IMG/VR virus record: IMGVR_UViG_3300043571_000313
Span: 1 to 64,000 of that record
DNA: 64,000 nucleotides
Source: a virus
Strand: one strand, 5' to 3'
Shown here: piece after piece, positions 8,880 to 17,800 of the stretch
Numbering within the stretch: the stretch's first letter is position 1
Layout of the letters: each line of letters opens with the position of its first letter
The notes under the pieces: generated by a model
The model's database searches: none
Seen by the model: the letters and a program-made list of their open reading frames with translations, nothing else
Told to the model about the DNA's origin: nothing
Program-made: the position numbers and the translations under genes

Positions 8880-9875
8880 GTGCCATCTGGATACAAAGTC
8901 AACGGGGTCGACCTCGACTCGATCTTTGCTGCTCGAGGCGGTTCTACCCCGGCCGCGAACACCGGGTACAGGGTGAACGGCGTGGACATTTCAGACCGCT
9001 ATCGCGCATCAACCGGGATCGCCGATCGCATCGGTTACAACACCGGGTACAAGGTGAACGGGACTGATCTCAAAAGCATTTTCCGCGACATCAACTACGT
9101 TGCCGCTCCCGTGATCACAACGCACCCATCCAACCAGACTGTCACCGTTGGCGGCAGTGTTACCTTCACGGTCGTCGCTTCAGGCGTCGGCCCGCTCATG
9201 TATCAGTGGGTCAAGGATACAGACGGCAACGCCGTCTCTGGTGCCACTTCGGCCTCGCTCACCATCAACCCGGTCGCGCTGGGAGACAGTGGCAGCTACG
9301 CTTGCTTCGTTGAAAACGCGGGCGGGCAGGTCCGAAGCAATTACGCATCGCTGACCGTCAACAGCCCGCCGGTCATCACGGGCAATCCGTCTGGCACCAT
9401 CGGCTGCGCGGGCGTCACCGTCACGCTCACGGTGGCGGCGTCGGGCAGCGGGCTCTCCTACCAGTGGCGGAAGAATGGGTCGAACGTGCTTGGCGCCACC
9501 AGCAGCACACTCACTTATTCACCCGCCGCCTCGTCGGATTCCGGCTCCTACGACTGCGTGGTGACGAATGCCTACGGCAGCGTCACGTCGGCGGCTGCCA
9601 CGGTCACGGTCGATGACGCCCCGTTCATCACCGGCGGCACCATTGTCGGCGGCCCGTACACGCTCAACACCGGCGACGCCGTGAATTTCTTCGTCACCGC
9701 CACCGGCACCAACCTCACCTACGTCTGGAAAAAGAACGGTACGCCCACCGGAAACACTGGATCGTCCATCCCGGTGTTCTTTGCCGTGGTCGCCGACAGC
9801 GGCACATACGAGGTCGAAGTCTCAAACGCCTGCGGCACCGTCAGCAGTTCCGCTTCGCTCACCGTCAACCCCTGA
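8880..9875 (+). CDS. Tail protein with three Ig-like domains
   Basis: 331 residues from GTG, directly after the preceding stop. The N-terminus carries three copies of a short unit, N-T-G-Y-[KR]-V-N-G-[VT]-D-[LI] (about residues 4-15, 29-40 and 56-67). Three Ig-like domains follow (about 76-160, 161-246, 247-331), each with the Y-Q-W/Y-V-W core and D-S-G-[ST]-Y signature. Ig domains on phages are thought to bind surface carbohydrates. The domain subtype resembles those in Verrucomicrobiota cell-surface proteins, which is my main host clue. Confidence 0.75.
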   Translation: MPSGYKVNGVDLDSIFAARGGSTPAANTGYRVNGVDISDRYRASTGIADRIGYNTGYKVNGTDLKSIFRDINYVAAPVITTHPSNQTVTVGGSVTFTVVASGVGPLMYQWVKDTDGNAVSGATSASLTINPVALGDSGSYACFVENAGGQVRSNYASLTVNSPPVITGNPSGTIGCAGVTVTLTVAASGSGLSYQWRKNGSNVLGATSSTLTYSPAASSDSGSYDCVVTNAYGSVTSAAATVTVDDAPFITGGTIVGGPYTLNTGDAVNFFVTATGTNLTYVWKKNGTPTGNTGSSIPVFFAVVADSGTYEVEVSNACGTVSSSASLTVNP

Positions 9876-9889
9876 TTTGCCTCGACAAG

Positions 9890-9900
9890 AGTAACTCATC
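9890..9900 (+). promoter_or_regulatory. GTAACTCATCC motif, copy 2
   Basis: Exact copy of the motif at 972-982, in the 40-base gap before the gene at 9916. No convincing -10/-35 pair accompanies it. Confidence 0.3.
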
Positions 9901-9915
9901 CTTTGGGGTAATACC

Positions 9916-10125
9916 ATGACTGCGGCCGAACTCAAAGTAATGCTGGAAAACGAGCTTAACCAGCTCACCCAACTTCACGATGGGGCCTCAAAAGAGGCGG
10001 CTGTATTGGAAGCCAAGCTCAAGCATGCCGGGCTAAACGCCGCCTTTTTCATGGGGCGCATGAGCCAGCTTCAGCAGACGATCAGCCAAGTGGGAATGAT
10101 CCAGCCACAACCACAGCAAGAATGA
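9916..10125 (+). CDS. Small coiled-coil protein
   Basis: 69 residues, predicted almost wholly helical (ELKVMLENELNQLTQLHDGASKEAAVLEAKLK), with a Gln/Pro-rich end. Unrecognised. Its stop overlaps the next start (ATGA), coupling it to the oxygenase-like gene. Confidence 0.55.
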   Translation: MTAAELKVMLENELNQLTQLHDGASKEAAVLEAKLKHAGLNAAFFMGRMSQLQQTISQVGMIQPQPQQE

Positions 10126-10739
10126 TGCTTTCCGAAAAGTCCTTCATGGTGGTCGACGACTTCTGCCCGGCGATCGACGACGTTCGCAATTCCGCCCTCG
10201 CCGCCGGATTCGGGACATGGCGACCCAGCAAGGGCGAAGTCGGGAGCTCCATCTACGAGGGCATGTGCTTCTGGGGGGATCACAGCTACATGCTGCACTC
10301 GCTTTCGCGCGCCGTCGGCAAGCCAGTCTTCCCGAACACGATGTTCTTCCGCGTCACGAACAAGACGACCGAGAAGGCCTACGTGCACAGCGACCGCGAG
10401 ACGGGTTCGTTTACCTGCGTCGCCTATCTCTCGCAGCACTCCTGCACGAAGAGCGGCACCGGGTTCTTCCGCCACAGGCGCACCGGCCTGGTCGAGATGC
10501 CCGCGTTCAATCAGCTCCGCGACATGGGTGCCAAGGGAGAGAAGCTGAAGCGCGACATGGTTCGCGGATCTAGCCGCGATTGGGAGCAGCTGGACTTCGT
10601 GCGCGGCGTTTACAACCGAGCCCTCATTTTTCGAGCACCGCTATTTCACGCGCGCCGCCCGCGCAATGGCATCGGAACGACCGCCGAAGACGGTCGCATT
10701 GTCTGGGTGAGCCACTTCGAAGTGGAGGAGATCGCTTAA
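10122..10739 (+). CDS. Putative 2-oxoglutarate/Fe(II) dioxygenase-like protein
   Basis: 205 residues. A VHSD segment supplies an H-x-D pair (His89, Asp91) at the start of a beta strand; a later FHARRP supplies a candidate distal histidine (His176) and GRIVWVSHF a candidate 2OG-binding arginine (Arg192). The spacing and the strands around 'TCVAYLS' and 'SGTGFFRHRRTG' fit the double-stranded beta-helix of DUF6445/prolyl-hydroxylase-like proteins. Substrate unknown; such genes in virion modules may hydroxylate structural proteins. Assignment rests on motif layout, not alignment. Confidence 0.55.
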   Translation: MMLSEKSFMVVDDFCPAIDDVRNSALAAGFGTWRPSKGEVGSSIYEGMCFWGDHSYMLHSLSRAVGKPVFPNTMFFRVTNKTTEKAYVHSDRETGSFTCVAYLSQHSCTKSGTGFFRHRRTGLVEMPAFNQLRDMGAKGEKLKRDMVRGSSRDWEQLDFVRGVYNRALIFRAPLFHARRPRNGIGTTAEDGRIVWVSHFEVEEIA

Positions 10740-10740
10740 C

Positions 10741-11073
10741 ATGGCTGAAGTCTGGGGAGCAGCACTCGGAGCAGCGGTAATCGGCGGCGGCATCACGCTA
10801 ATCGGCGCCAACAAGCAGGCGAAAGCCGACGCCGCCGCGCGCGCCGAGAACAGCGCAGCGCAGGCCGAAAGCGAACGCCAGAATTGGGTTCGCTACCTGA
10901 TGACGCGCGGCATCACGCCGTCCGCCGACACTCAAACCGGAGTCGTCCCTGGCGCCACGCCGGGAGCTCCGATCAACACCAAGCTGCCGGTCTGGGCCAA
11001 GGTGGTGACACCTTCCGTCCCGATGGCTGGAGCGCGGCCGTCCGTGCCGTTCCTCATCAAGAAAGGCGGGTAA
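10741..11073 (+). CDS. Short ejection-type protein with N-terminal membrane segment
   Basis: 110 residues. Residues 3-22 (EVWGAALGAAVIGGGITLIG) form a Gly/Ala-rich hydrophobic segment, followed by a short helix (NKQAKADAAARAENSAAQAESERQNW cut here into pieces) and a Pro-rich end. Small proteins of this form are frequent at the head of podovirus DNA-ejection (internal virion) gene sets. It is separated by one base from the preceding gene. Confidence 0.5.
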   Translation: MAEVWGAALGAAVIGGGITLIGANKQAKADAAARAENSAAQAESERQNWVRYLMTRGITPSADTQTGVVPGATPGAPINTKLPVWAKVVTPSVPMAGARPSVPFLIKKGG

Positions 11074-11075
11074 CC

Positions 11076-12737
11076 GTGGACTACGAGACAGTACTTCAGC
11101 AGCACCAGACGCTATTCCCGGGCGCAGACTACTCGCGCCCCGAGACAGTTGAGGCGTTCAATAAGTGGTGGGGTCAGATCGAGGCGCTTCCTCCGGGCGT
11201 GTGGGATGCCGCCTACAAGCTCATGGCCGAGAAGCCGGACCAGCGCGTCGCGTTCGTTCGCGACTACGGCGCCGATCTGAACAAGTGGCTCGATGGCGTC
11301 GTTGGCTGGTGGAGCGAGAACGGCTCCACTGTAGGCGGAAACATCAACGAGTATGGCACGGAGATCGGCTTGCTCGACGCTCTTGGGTATCAGGTCAACC
11401 CTGACGCAGTCCCGGCGCGCACCCTCGACCCGAACAATCCGAAGGCAGTCGCGCTCGAGCAAGACATTCTCAACACGATCATCAAGGACTACATCAACCC
11501 GGACCTTGAAGCCGACAAGAATCGGCGCGGTGAGGCAGACAAGATCGTCACCGACATCACCGGCGCGCTCGACAATGCGCTGAAGATCAACGACGAGATC
11601 CTTTCTGGCACCTTCGACTCCAAGGGTTACCTCACCCGCAACCCGGATGTTTCCGCGTGGGCGGCGCAGGCGGTTGCCGGCGGTCAGTATCCCGACCTCG
11701 CGAGCGCGGCGAAGGGGCACTACGACTTGTTTGGGAAGAAGGAGGGCAGGACTTCAACGAACGTCACTCGGCTCCAGCTTGAGAACGAGATGGCTGACGG
11801 GACCGCCGCCAGCCTCGCAAAGTCCGCAGAGAGCGCGGCCAAGATCCGATTGGATGGGCTCGACAAGCGCAAAGAGGAGATGACCGCAGCCCTTGCGGGA
11901 ATGCAGACAGATCGCAGCGGTGCGCTCGATGCGCAGACCGCGCAGCTCCGTGACGGTCTTGCCCTGCTGGAGACCGAGCGCAAGGCCGCCCTCGAACAGC
12001 TCACCAGTGCTCGCGTTGCCGCCGCCAACGCGGAAGTTACAGGCATCAATCAGGCGCTCCAGTCAGAGCGTGACCGCATCGTTGGGCGCGCTGCCGAAAA
12101 GGGATACATCGGCGCGAGCACAATGGAGGATACAGCCTTGGCTCGCGCATCCATGGGCGCACGCCAAGTTGCCGCGCAGACCATGGGCAACGCGCGTGTC
12201 GCAAACGCGACCGACTCGCGCGGGCTCGGCGACGAAATCGCCGGCACCCGGTTTGCGATCACTGGCAACGACGCAACGTCTCGGCGCGAAATTGCAGATG
12301 AAGGTGCGACCGGCCGGTTCAATTTGGCTGACTCCATCTCGCAGGGCAGGCTTGGGGTCGCCGATACACTGGCGGGCCAGAAGCAAGATGCGACTGACGC
12401 AGGCACGAAGATGCGCCTCGGCTACTTCGACAACGACTTCACCCGCCGGCTGGGTGCAGCGCTCGTGCCGGTCACAATCGGCACGAACAAACTCTCCCTC
12501 CTCGACGCATCAGGTCAGGCGGGTTCGACCGGGATGAATCGCGCGCTGAACTTCCTGAACTTTTTCTCCACCGGCGGAACCCCGCCCACGTCTAATCCGA
12601 CCAACACCGCCGCGTCTCGAGTCGGCACCGACATGGCCGCCTTCGGCGCCGCGCTCACGAAGGCTGGCTTCAATGTGGGTAACACAGTGGGCTGGGGAAA
12701 ACCCAAGGTCGACCCGAGCACCAACAAGGACGCATAA
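11076..12737 (+). CDS. Internal virion/ejection protein, helical (553 aa)
   Basis: I choose GTG at 11076, three bases after the preceding stop; the in-frame upstream ATG (10884) would overlap the previous gene almost completely. Residues 1-60 contain a Trp-rich helix (AFNKWWGQIEALPPGVWDAAYKLM), about 175-220 contain a repeat-like 'GYLTRNPDVSAWAAQAVAGG...ASAAKGHYDLFGKKEGR' (a motif seen in several secreted and phage proteins), and 230-430 is continuous coiled coil. No enzyme motif is visible. Likely ejected with the DNA. Confidence 0.55.
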   Translation: MDYETVLQQHQTLFPGADYSRPETVEAFNKWWGQIEALPPGVWDAAYKLMAEKPDQRVAFVRDYGADLNKWLDGVVGWWSENGSTVGGNINEYGTEIGLLDALGYQVNPDAVPARTLDPNNPKAVALEQDILNTIIKDYINPDLEADKNRRGEADKIVTDITGALDNALKINDEILSGTFDSKGYLTRNPDVSAWAAQAVAGGQYPDLASAAKGHYDLFGKKEGRTSTNVTRLQLENEMADGTAASLAKSAESAAKIRLDGLDKRKEEMTAALAGMQTDRSGALDAQTAQLRDGLALLETERKAALEQLTSARVAAANAEVTGINQALQSERDRIVGRAAEKGYIGASTMEDTALARASMGARQVAAQTMGNARVANATDSRGLGDEIAGTRFAITGNDATSRREIADEGATGRFNLADSISQGRLGVADTLAGQKQDATDAGTKMRLGYFDNDFTRRLGAALVPVTIGTNKLSLLDASGQAGSTGMNRALNFLNFFSTGGTPPTSNPTNTAASRVGTDMAAFGAALTKAGFNVGNTVGWGKPKVDPSTNKDA

Positions 12738-12740
12738 CCC

Positions 12741-14378
12741 ATGGCAACCGGACCACTAGCACTTCTCGGTGATGCAATCGCTTCCGGCACGGGAGACTGG
12801 GCCGCGATGGAGCGTGCGCGGAAGGAGCGCGAGCTCGCGCGGAGCGAGCGCGTTGCTGACGTGGCAGCCGAGCGCCAGTTCCAGACGGGTCGGGATGCCG
12901 CGCAGCAGACATTCATGACGCAGCAGGCGAATGCGGCGCGCGATTTCGAAAGGAAACAGACGAGTGATGCGCAGGCCCGAGAGGAGCGGCTTTACAATGC
13001 GCGCTTCCTTGACTCGGTGAAGATCGACCTTATCCGGCAGGGGCTACTCGATCCTCGCAACGCCGATAAGGCCGAGGCAATCGCGCTGGCGATGAAGAAA
13101 GCTGGGCCTGAGTACGAGCGCGCGGTTCAAGAGTTGGCCGGATACCGCACCGCCATCCTGCGCGGCGAAATTAGCGTGCCTGGCGTCGAAAGCGTGCTAG
13201 AGATGGGGCCTGAACGCATCTTCGAAGCGCGGGAGATCATGGCTTCTGCGGCAGGCACGCTGGCGACCCGCTCCGATGCCGACCGCACGAACATCGAGCG
13301 CGGGCAGGGCAACGTTGCTGGAATGGTGGCACGCGCCAGTGCTGACCTTACAGCCCTCAGCGGAGAGCGCTCGACGCTCAATGCGGAAATGGCGCGCCTC
13401 AATAGCGGGCAGTTCAGCCCGCAAGAGGCCGAAGAGATTCGGCAGCTGACGATTGCCGAAGCTGCAAAGTCCGGCATCACAGCCAAGAACTTTAACGACC
13501 GCAAGAATGCCGAGGCCGTCGCCGCTGCGCGCCAAAAGGCGATTCAGCAGTTTGTCATGACAAAGGGGTTCGGCATTCAGCAGGCCCTCGTTGAGAACAA
13601 TCGCCGGTACAGCGAGGCCAATGAGGCGCTCGGAATCGCCAGCCGTATCAATCCCGCCATCGCCGGCCGCACGCCTGCTGCGCCAGGCGCACTCGGCGCA
13701 GGCGCGGGTCCAGCCGCCGGCACAGCCTCCCGGCCCGCTCGGCCGGCCGCTGCAACCACGCTCGACGCAAAGACCTTCCTTGATCAGCAAGGTCCAGCCG
13801 CCGGTGCTGCAGCTCCGGCCGGCGCAGCTGCGCCGGCCGCGCTCTCGACTGGTGGTGGCACCCCCGCCGCCGCGCCCGCGAAGCCCGCTGTCGTCGGCGC
13901 GAGCGACGACGCCACATTCCTCGATGTTGGGGAGCCGACCGCCGGTGCCACCGACTCCTACGGTGGTGTCATTGGCGCCTTGTCCAGCCTGCTTCCAAGC
14001 AGGCAGGGCATCACGAATGCGATGAACACCCTGGGCAATGCCGTCGCGGGCGCCCCCGTGGCAGCTGCAAGAGTCATGGGGGGAGAGAAGGCCGCCCGCG
14101 AGGTTACCGCTGACATCGATCGGCTTTCGACGGCTATTCGAAAAGGCGGCGTCGTCCCGTCGCGCGATCCGTCGCGCGTGCCACCCGCCCTGCTCCCGAG
14201 TCCGGTCAACACCTACTCCGATGCGCAGGTGCGCGCCGCCGAGGACGAGATCCTATTGCGCCTGCCGTACTCGGTGCAAGCTGCCGGGATCCGCAGGAAG
14301 CGGGCGATGTCCCCGGAGGTCCCGCAGTCCACTGCTCCATACGGCGCGGGCGCGGTGCCGCCCGTATTCGGCCGCTGA
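12741..14378 (+). CDS. Internal virion/ejection protein, helical with Ala/Pro-rich linker (545 aa)
   Basis: The N-terminal 290 residues are strongly helical and charged (MERARKERELARSERVADVAAERQF). Residues about 310-390 form an Ala/Pro/Gly linker with repeated PAAGAAAPA-like segments. The remainder includes a Gly/Ala-rich helix (NAMNTLGNAVAGAPVAAARVMGG) that could contact membranes. It sits between the two other large ejection candidates. No catalytic motif recognised. Confidence 0.5.
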   Translation: MATGPLALLGDAIASGTGDWAAMERARKERELARSERVADVAAERQFQTGRDAAQQTFMTQQANAARDFERKQTSDAQAREERLYNARFLDSVKIDLIRQGLLDPRNADKAEAIALAMKKAGPEYERAVQELAGYRTAILRGEISVPGVESVLEMGPERIFEAREIMASAAGTLATRSDADRTNIERGQGNVAGMVARASADLTALSGERSTLNAEMARLNSGQFSPQEAEEIRQLTIAEAAKSGITAKNFNDRKNAEAVAAARQKAIQQFVMTKGFGIQQALVENNRRYSEANEALGIASRINPAIAGRTPAAPGALGAGAGPAAGTASRPARPAAATTLDAKTFLDQQGPAAGAAAPAGAAAPAALSTGGGTPAAAPAKPAVVGASDDATFLDVGEPTAGATDSYGGVIGALSSLLPSRQGITNAMNTLGNAVAGAPVAAARVMGGEKAAREVTADIDRLSTAIRKGGVVPSRDPSRVPPALLPSPVNTYSDAQVRAAEDEILLRLPYSVQAAGIRRKRAMSPEVPQSTAPYGAGAVPPVFGR

Positions 14379-14387
14379 TATTCCGCC

Positions 14388-14828
14388 ATGCCGTCGCTCA
14401 ACAAAGTCATGCTCATGGGCAATCTCACCCGAGATCCCGAGCTCCGCGTTACCCCCAAGGGCACCGCCATCTGCCAGTTCTCACTGGCCATTAACCGCGA
14501 GTTCAAACTCGAGTCGGGCGAGAAGCGCGACGAGGTTGTCTTCGTTGACGTCGAGGCATGGGGTAAGGCGGGCGAGACCGTCGCGAAGTACCTCACCAAG
14601 GGGAAGCCGCTGTTCGTCGAGGGCCGGCTGAAGCTGGAGCAGTGGGAAGACAAAAAGACCGGCGAGAAGCGCAGCCGCATGAAGGTCGTGCTTGAACAAT
14701 TTCAGTTCATTGGCGTCCGAGAGAACGCAGGCGGTGGCGAGCAGCAGTCCGGCGGCGAACAGCACGCGCCGGCTCCCGCCTCCAAGCCAGCGTCGCAGGA
14801 CAACCTCGATGAGGACATGCCATTCTGA
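14388..14828 (+). CDS. ssb: Single-stranded DNA-binding protein
   Basis: 146 residues with a complete OB fold of the bacterial SSB type: LNKVMLMGNLTRDPELR at the start, then ICQFSLAIN, VEAWGKAGETVAKYLTKGKPLFVEGRL and a Gly/Gln linker ending in the acidic tip DEDMPF, which in bacterial SSBs recruits partner proteins. It binds ssDNA as a tetramer. Its location is odd: it lies inside the virion/ejection gene set and its stop overlaps (TGATG) the start of the 3064-residue protein, far from the replication operon. Confidence 0.93.
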   Translation: MPSLNKVMLMGNLTRDPELRVTPKGTAICQFSLAINREFKLESGEKRDEVVFVDVEAWGKAGETVAKYLTKGKPLFVEGRLKLEQWEDKKTGEKRSRMKVVLEQFQFIGVRENAGGGEQQSGGEQHAPAPASKPASQDNLDEDMPF

Positions 14829-17800
14829 TGTCTGGCTCAACGAACTCTCTTGTCCAAGGGTACAGGGCGTACCTTGAACGCAGCGGCAAGGTTGACCTCC
14901 GCACCGACACCGAGCTCACGGTCGAGCTCGGTGACCTCCTGCGCTCAAAGGGCAACGATGCCTTTGATCTGAAGGCGTCGGAGTATCCCGACTTCCGCGA
15001 GCAGTACCTCACAGCCACGCAGTCGACGGATCGGGGTGTGATCGGTGAGGTCGCGGCCGGCGCGCGGCGCGGTGCGCGCAGCCTGGCAGGGACGGCGATG
15101 GGTGCCGTCGCACTCGGCCTCGATGCCGTGGGTGCGAACGAGACCGCGAAGAGTCTGGCCACGAAGGCCGAGGAGTTCGCTTCCGGCGGCGAAGACAATG
15201 CGGCCACCGTCGGCCGGATGAAGGACGTCATAGACGTCGAGGGCGGCGTGCGGTACGCCGCCGGCAAGATCGGCGAGGCGGTTCCGTCCATCGCTGAAGC
15301 CCTCGTCACTGCCACGATCGGCGCGACGGCTGGCACGGCGGCGGCACCCGGACCCGGCACAGCAGGCGGTGCAGCCGCAGGCTTCATCGGCAAGCAGGCC
15401 GTGAAGCAAATGATTCGCAAAGGCGTCGCGACACGAATCCTCGGAAAAGATGTTACGGAAGCCGCTCTCGAGACAGCGCTCAAGGATGCTGCCAATGCCA
15501 CGCTGCGCACCGCGTTCGTGAACGAGAGCCGCGCGCTCGCCGCGCGCATGGGTGCCGGCGCCGTCGGCGCGATCAACTCCCTCGGCCTTTCGTCGGGCGA
15601 AATCTACAACGAGACCGGCGACGTTGCCACGTCGCTCGGTGCTGGCGCCATCGCCGCGATCCCTGACACGATCCTGCCGACCTACATCGTAGGGAAGTTC
15701 TTCCGGGGTGCCGCCAGTGCTGACGACGTGGCGCGAGCGGGCGGTTTCATGAAGCGGCTCGCCACCGAGGCCGCGAAGACCATGCCGATCGAGGCCGGCA
15801 CCGAAGCATTTCAGGAACTCGTCAACATCGCTGCCGTCAAGTTCAACAAGGGCGAGCCAGCCACCCTCGATGCGGCCGACCTCGAGCGCATCAAGGAAGC
15901 GGCGGTGGGTGGATTGGCTGGCGGTTTGGTGGGAGCGCCCATCGCTGCGGCGCCCGCGCCAAACGCCGCCATCGAAGCCCGGCGTGCGGCGGCAACCGGC
16001 ACGACACCCCCGCCGCCCGGCACACCTGTTACGCCGCCGCCGCCCCCGGCGCCCAAGACTCCGACGCGCGGCGAGGTTGTGGCGAAGTGGGTCGCGGCTG
16101 CGCCAGACCTACAGGATGCCCGGATCAACGCGCTGCTGCGCGTCACCCGCACCAAGGACGAGGATCAGGAACTCGAAGTCCTGAATGCGCTCGTGTCCCA
16201 GCGGCCGCCGGCCGTCGCCGCCACTGCGACGCCGCCGCCACCCGCTCCTTCGCCCGCATCAACTGCAACCCCTGCGCCGGCCGCATCAAATTGGCTGACC
16301 GAACAAATAGATCGCGATGCTGCGACTGCCGACCGCTTGGGCTGGACTCAGAAGATCGGCGACATGGCGGCACAGCGGATGACGGCTCGCCAGATTCGGG
16401 ATGCGCTACCGTACCGCGAGAACGGCATCGACCAGATGGACGCGATGAGCATTGTGCTTTCCGCTAGGAATAAGCTGAAAATTCCATCGCAGGAAGAGCG
16501 AGTAGAATTTGAGGAATGGATTAAGGCTAGGCAGCAAACCGCTTCCGCGCCTGCCGCAAGCATGGGCACACCACCGGCCGCGCCGGCACCTAGTGCAGTG
16601 GGCGCGGCCGGTGCAACGGTGACGCCGCTGGTGTCGGCACCCACCCCGCCGCCCCCGCCGCCGGTTGTCGCCCCCGCCCCGGCGCCAAAGCCGCCGACGG
16701 CCGCCGAGCTCACTGACCGGATCAACTCCGCGAACCGCCGGTTCGGGACCATCATCAGCCGTGTCCCGACGCTGGACTTTGCGGCGGCGAAGACCGCGCT
16801 CGAAGCCATCAGCACGTCGCCGACGGACCTCGCGAACGCGGTCCAAAAGTTTGAGGCGTCCGTCGAAACTCTCGAAACGCTCGCAGTCGCCGAGGCTGCG
16901 AAGATCGCAGCGGGCACCGCGCAGAAGCGGCAGGAGGTTGCCACGTCCCGGGCGAAGAACCTTGCCGAAAAGCTGGATGCGCAGGTTGCCGCCGCCGCCG
17001 ACCGCGCGCGCAAGCGCGCCGAGAAGAACGCGAAGATTCTGGCGAAGGAAGCCGAGGCGCCTGCGCCTCCCGCACCGGCGCCTCCGGGTTTCCGCTTGGC
17101 CACAGATCAGGAGATGAGCCTGCCTCTTCCATTGGAGGGTCAGTTTGTGCAGACGGCGAGCGGCGTCATATTTCGTGAGGGAGAGCAACCCGTGGGCGAG
17201 GCGGTCCAGCCGGTAAGAGTCGCGGTTTATCAGAAAGGCGAAAGGTTCCTCACGCAGAGACAGTATGAGGCTGAAGACGTCGCTCCGGTGGCGGAACCCG
17301 TCGTCACCCCGACCGTTCCTGCCCCCGCCGATTTACGAGCCGAGCAGGACGAGGCTGAGAGCGAAGATGATGCCGCCGCGACCGAGCAAATGCGCGCCAT
17401 GGGTCGCTTCGCCGACGCGCTGCTTGCCAAGCAAGGCAAAAAAGCCGCCGAGGTGGTGCCGCCCCCCACCCCCGCCGACGACCTCAAAACCCGCCTCGAT
17501 GCCGTGCTCAACCCTCCTGTCGAGGTGGCGCCGCTGTCGTTCGGCAAGATCGCGGCGATGGATTCGGAGCTGAATACTCAAGGCGCATCAGACAACTCGG
17601 GCACGCGCACGAAGTCGCGCGTCGCTTACGCAATCCGCGACGATCGCGACACGTCGATCCCGGAGGATCAGCGTCCGGTCTATCTCAAGGGCACCGTCGA
17701 CTACTCGAAGGCTGAGGGGCTGCTGCGCGTTGGTCCCGGAGCAACGAAGGGCGTCGGTAAGGCGGTCTTTGCCATGGGTAAGAATCGCGGCAAGCCAGCC

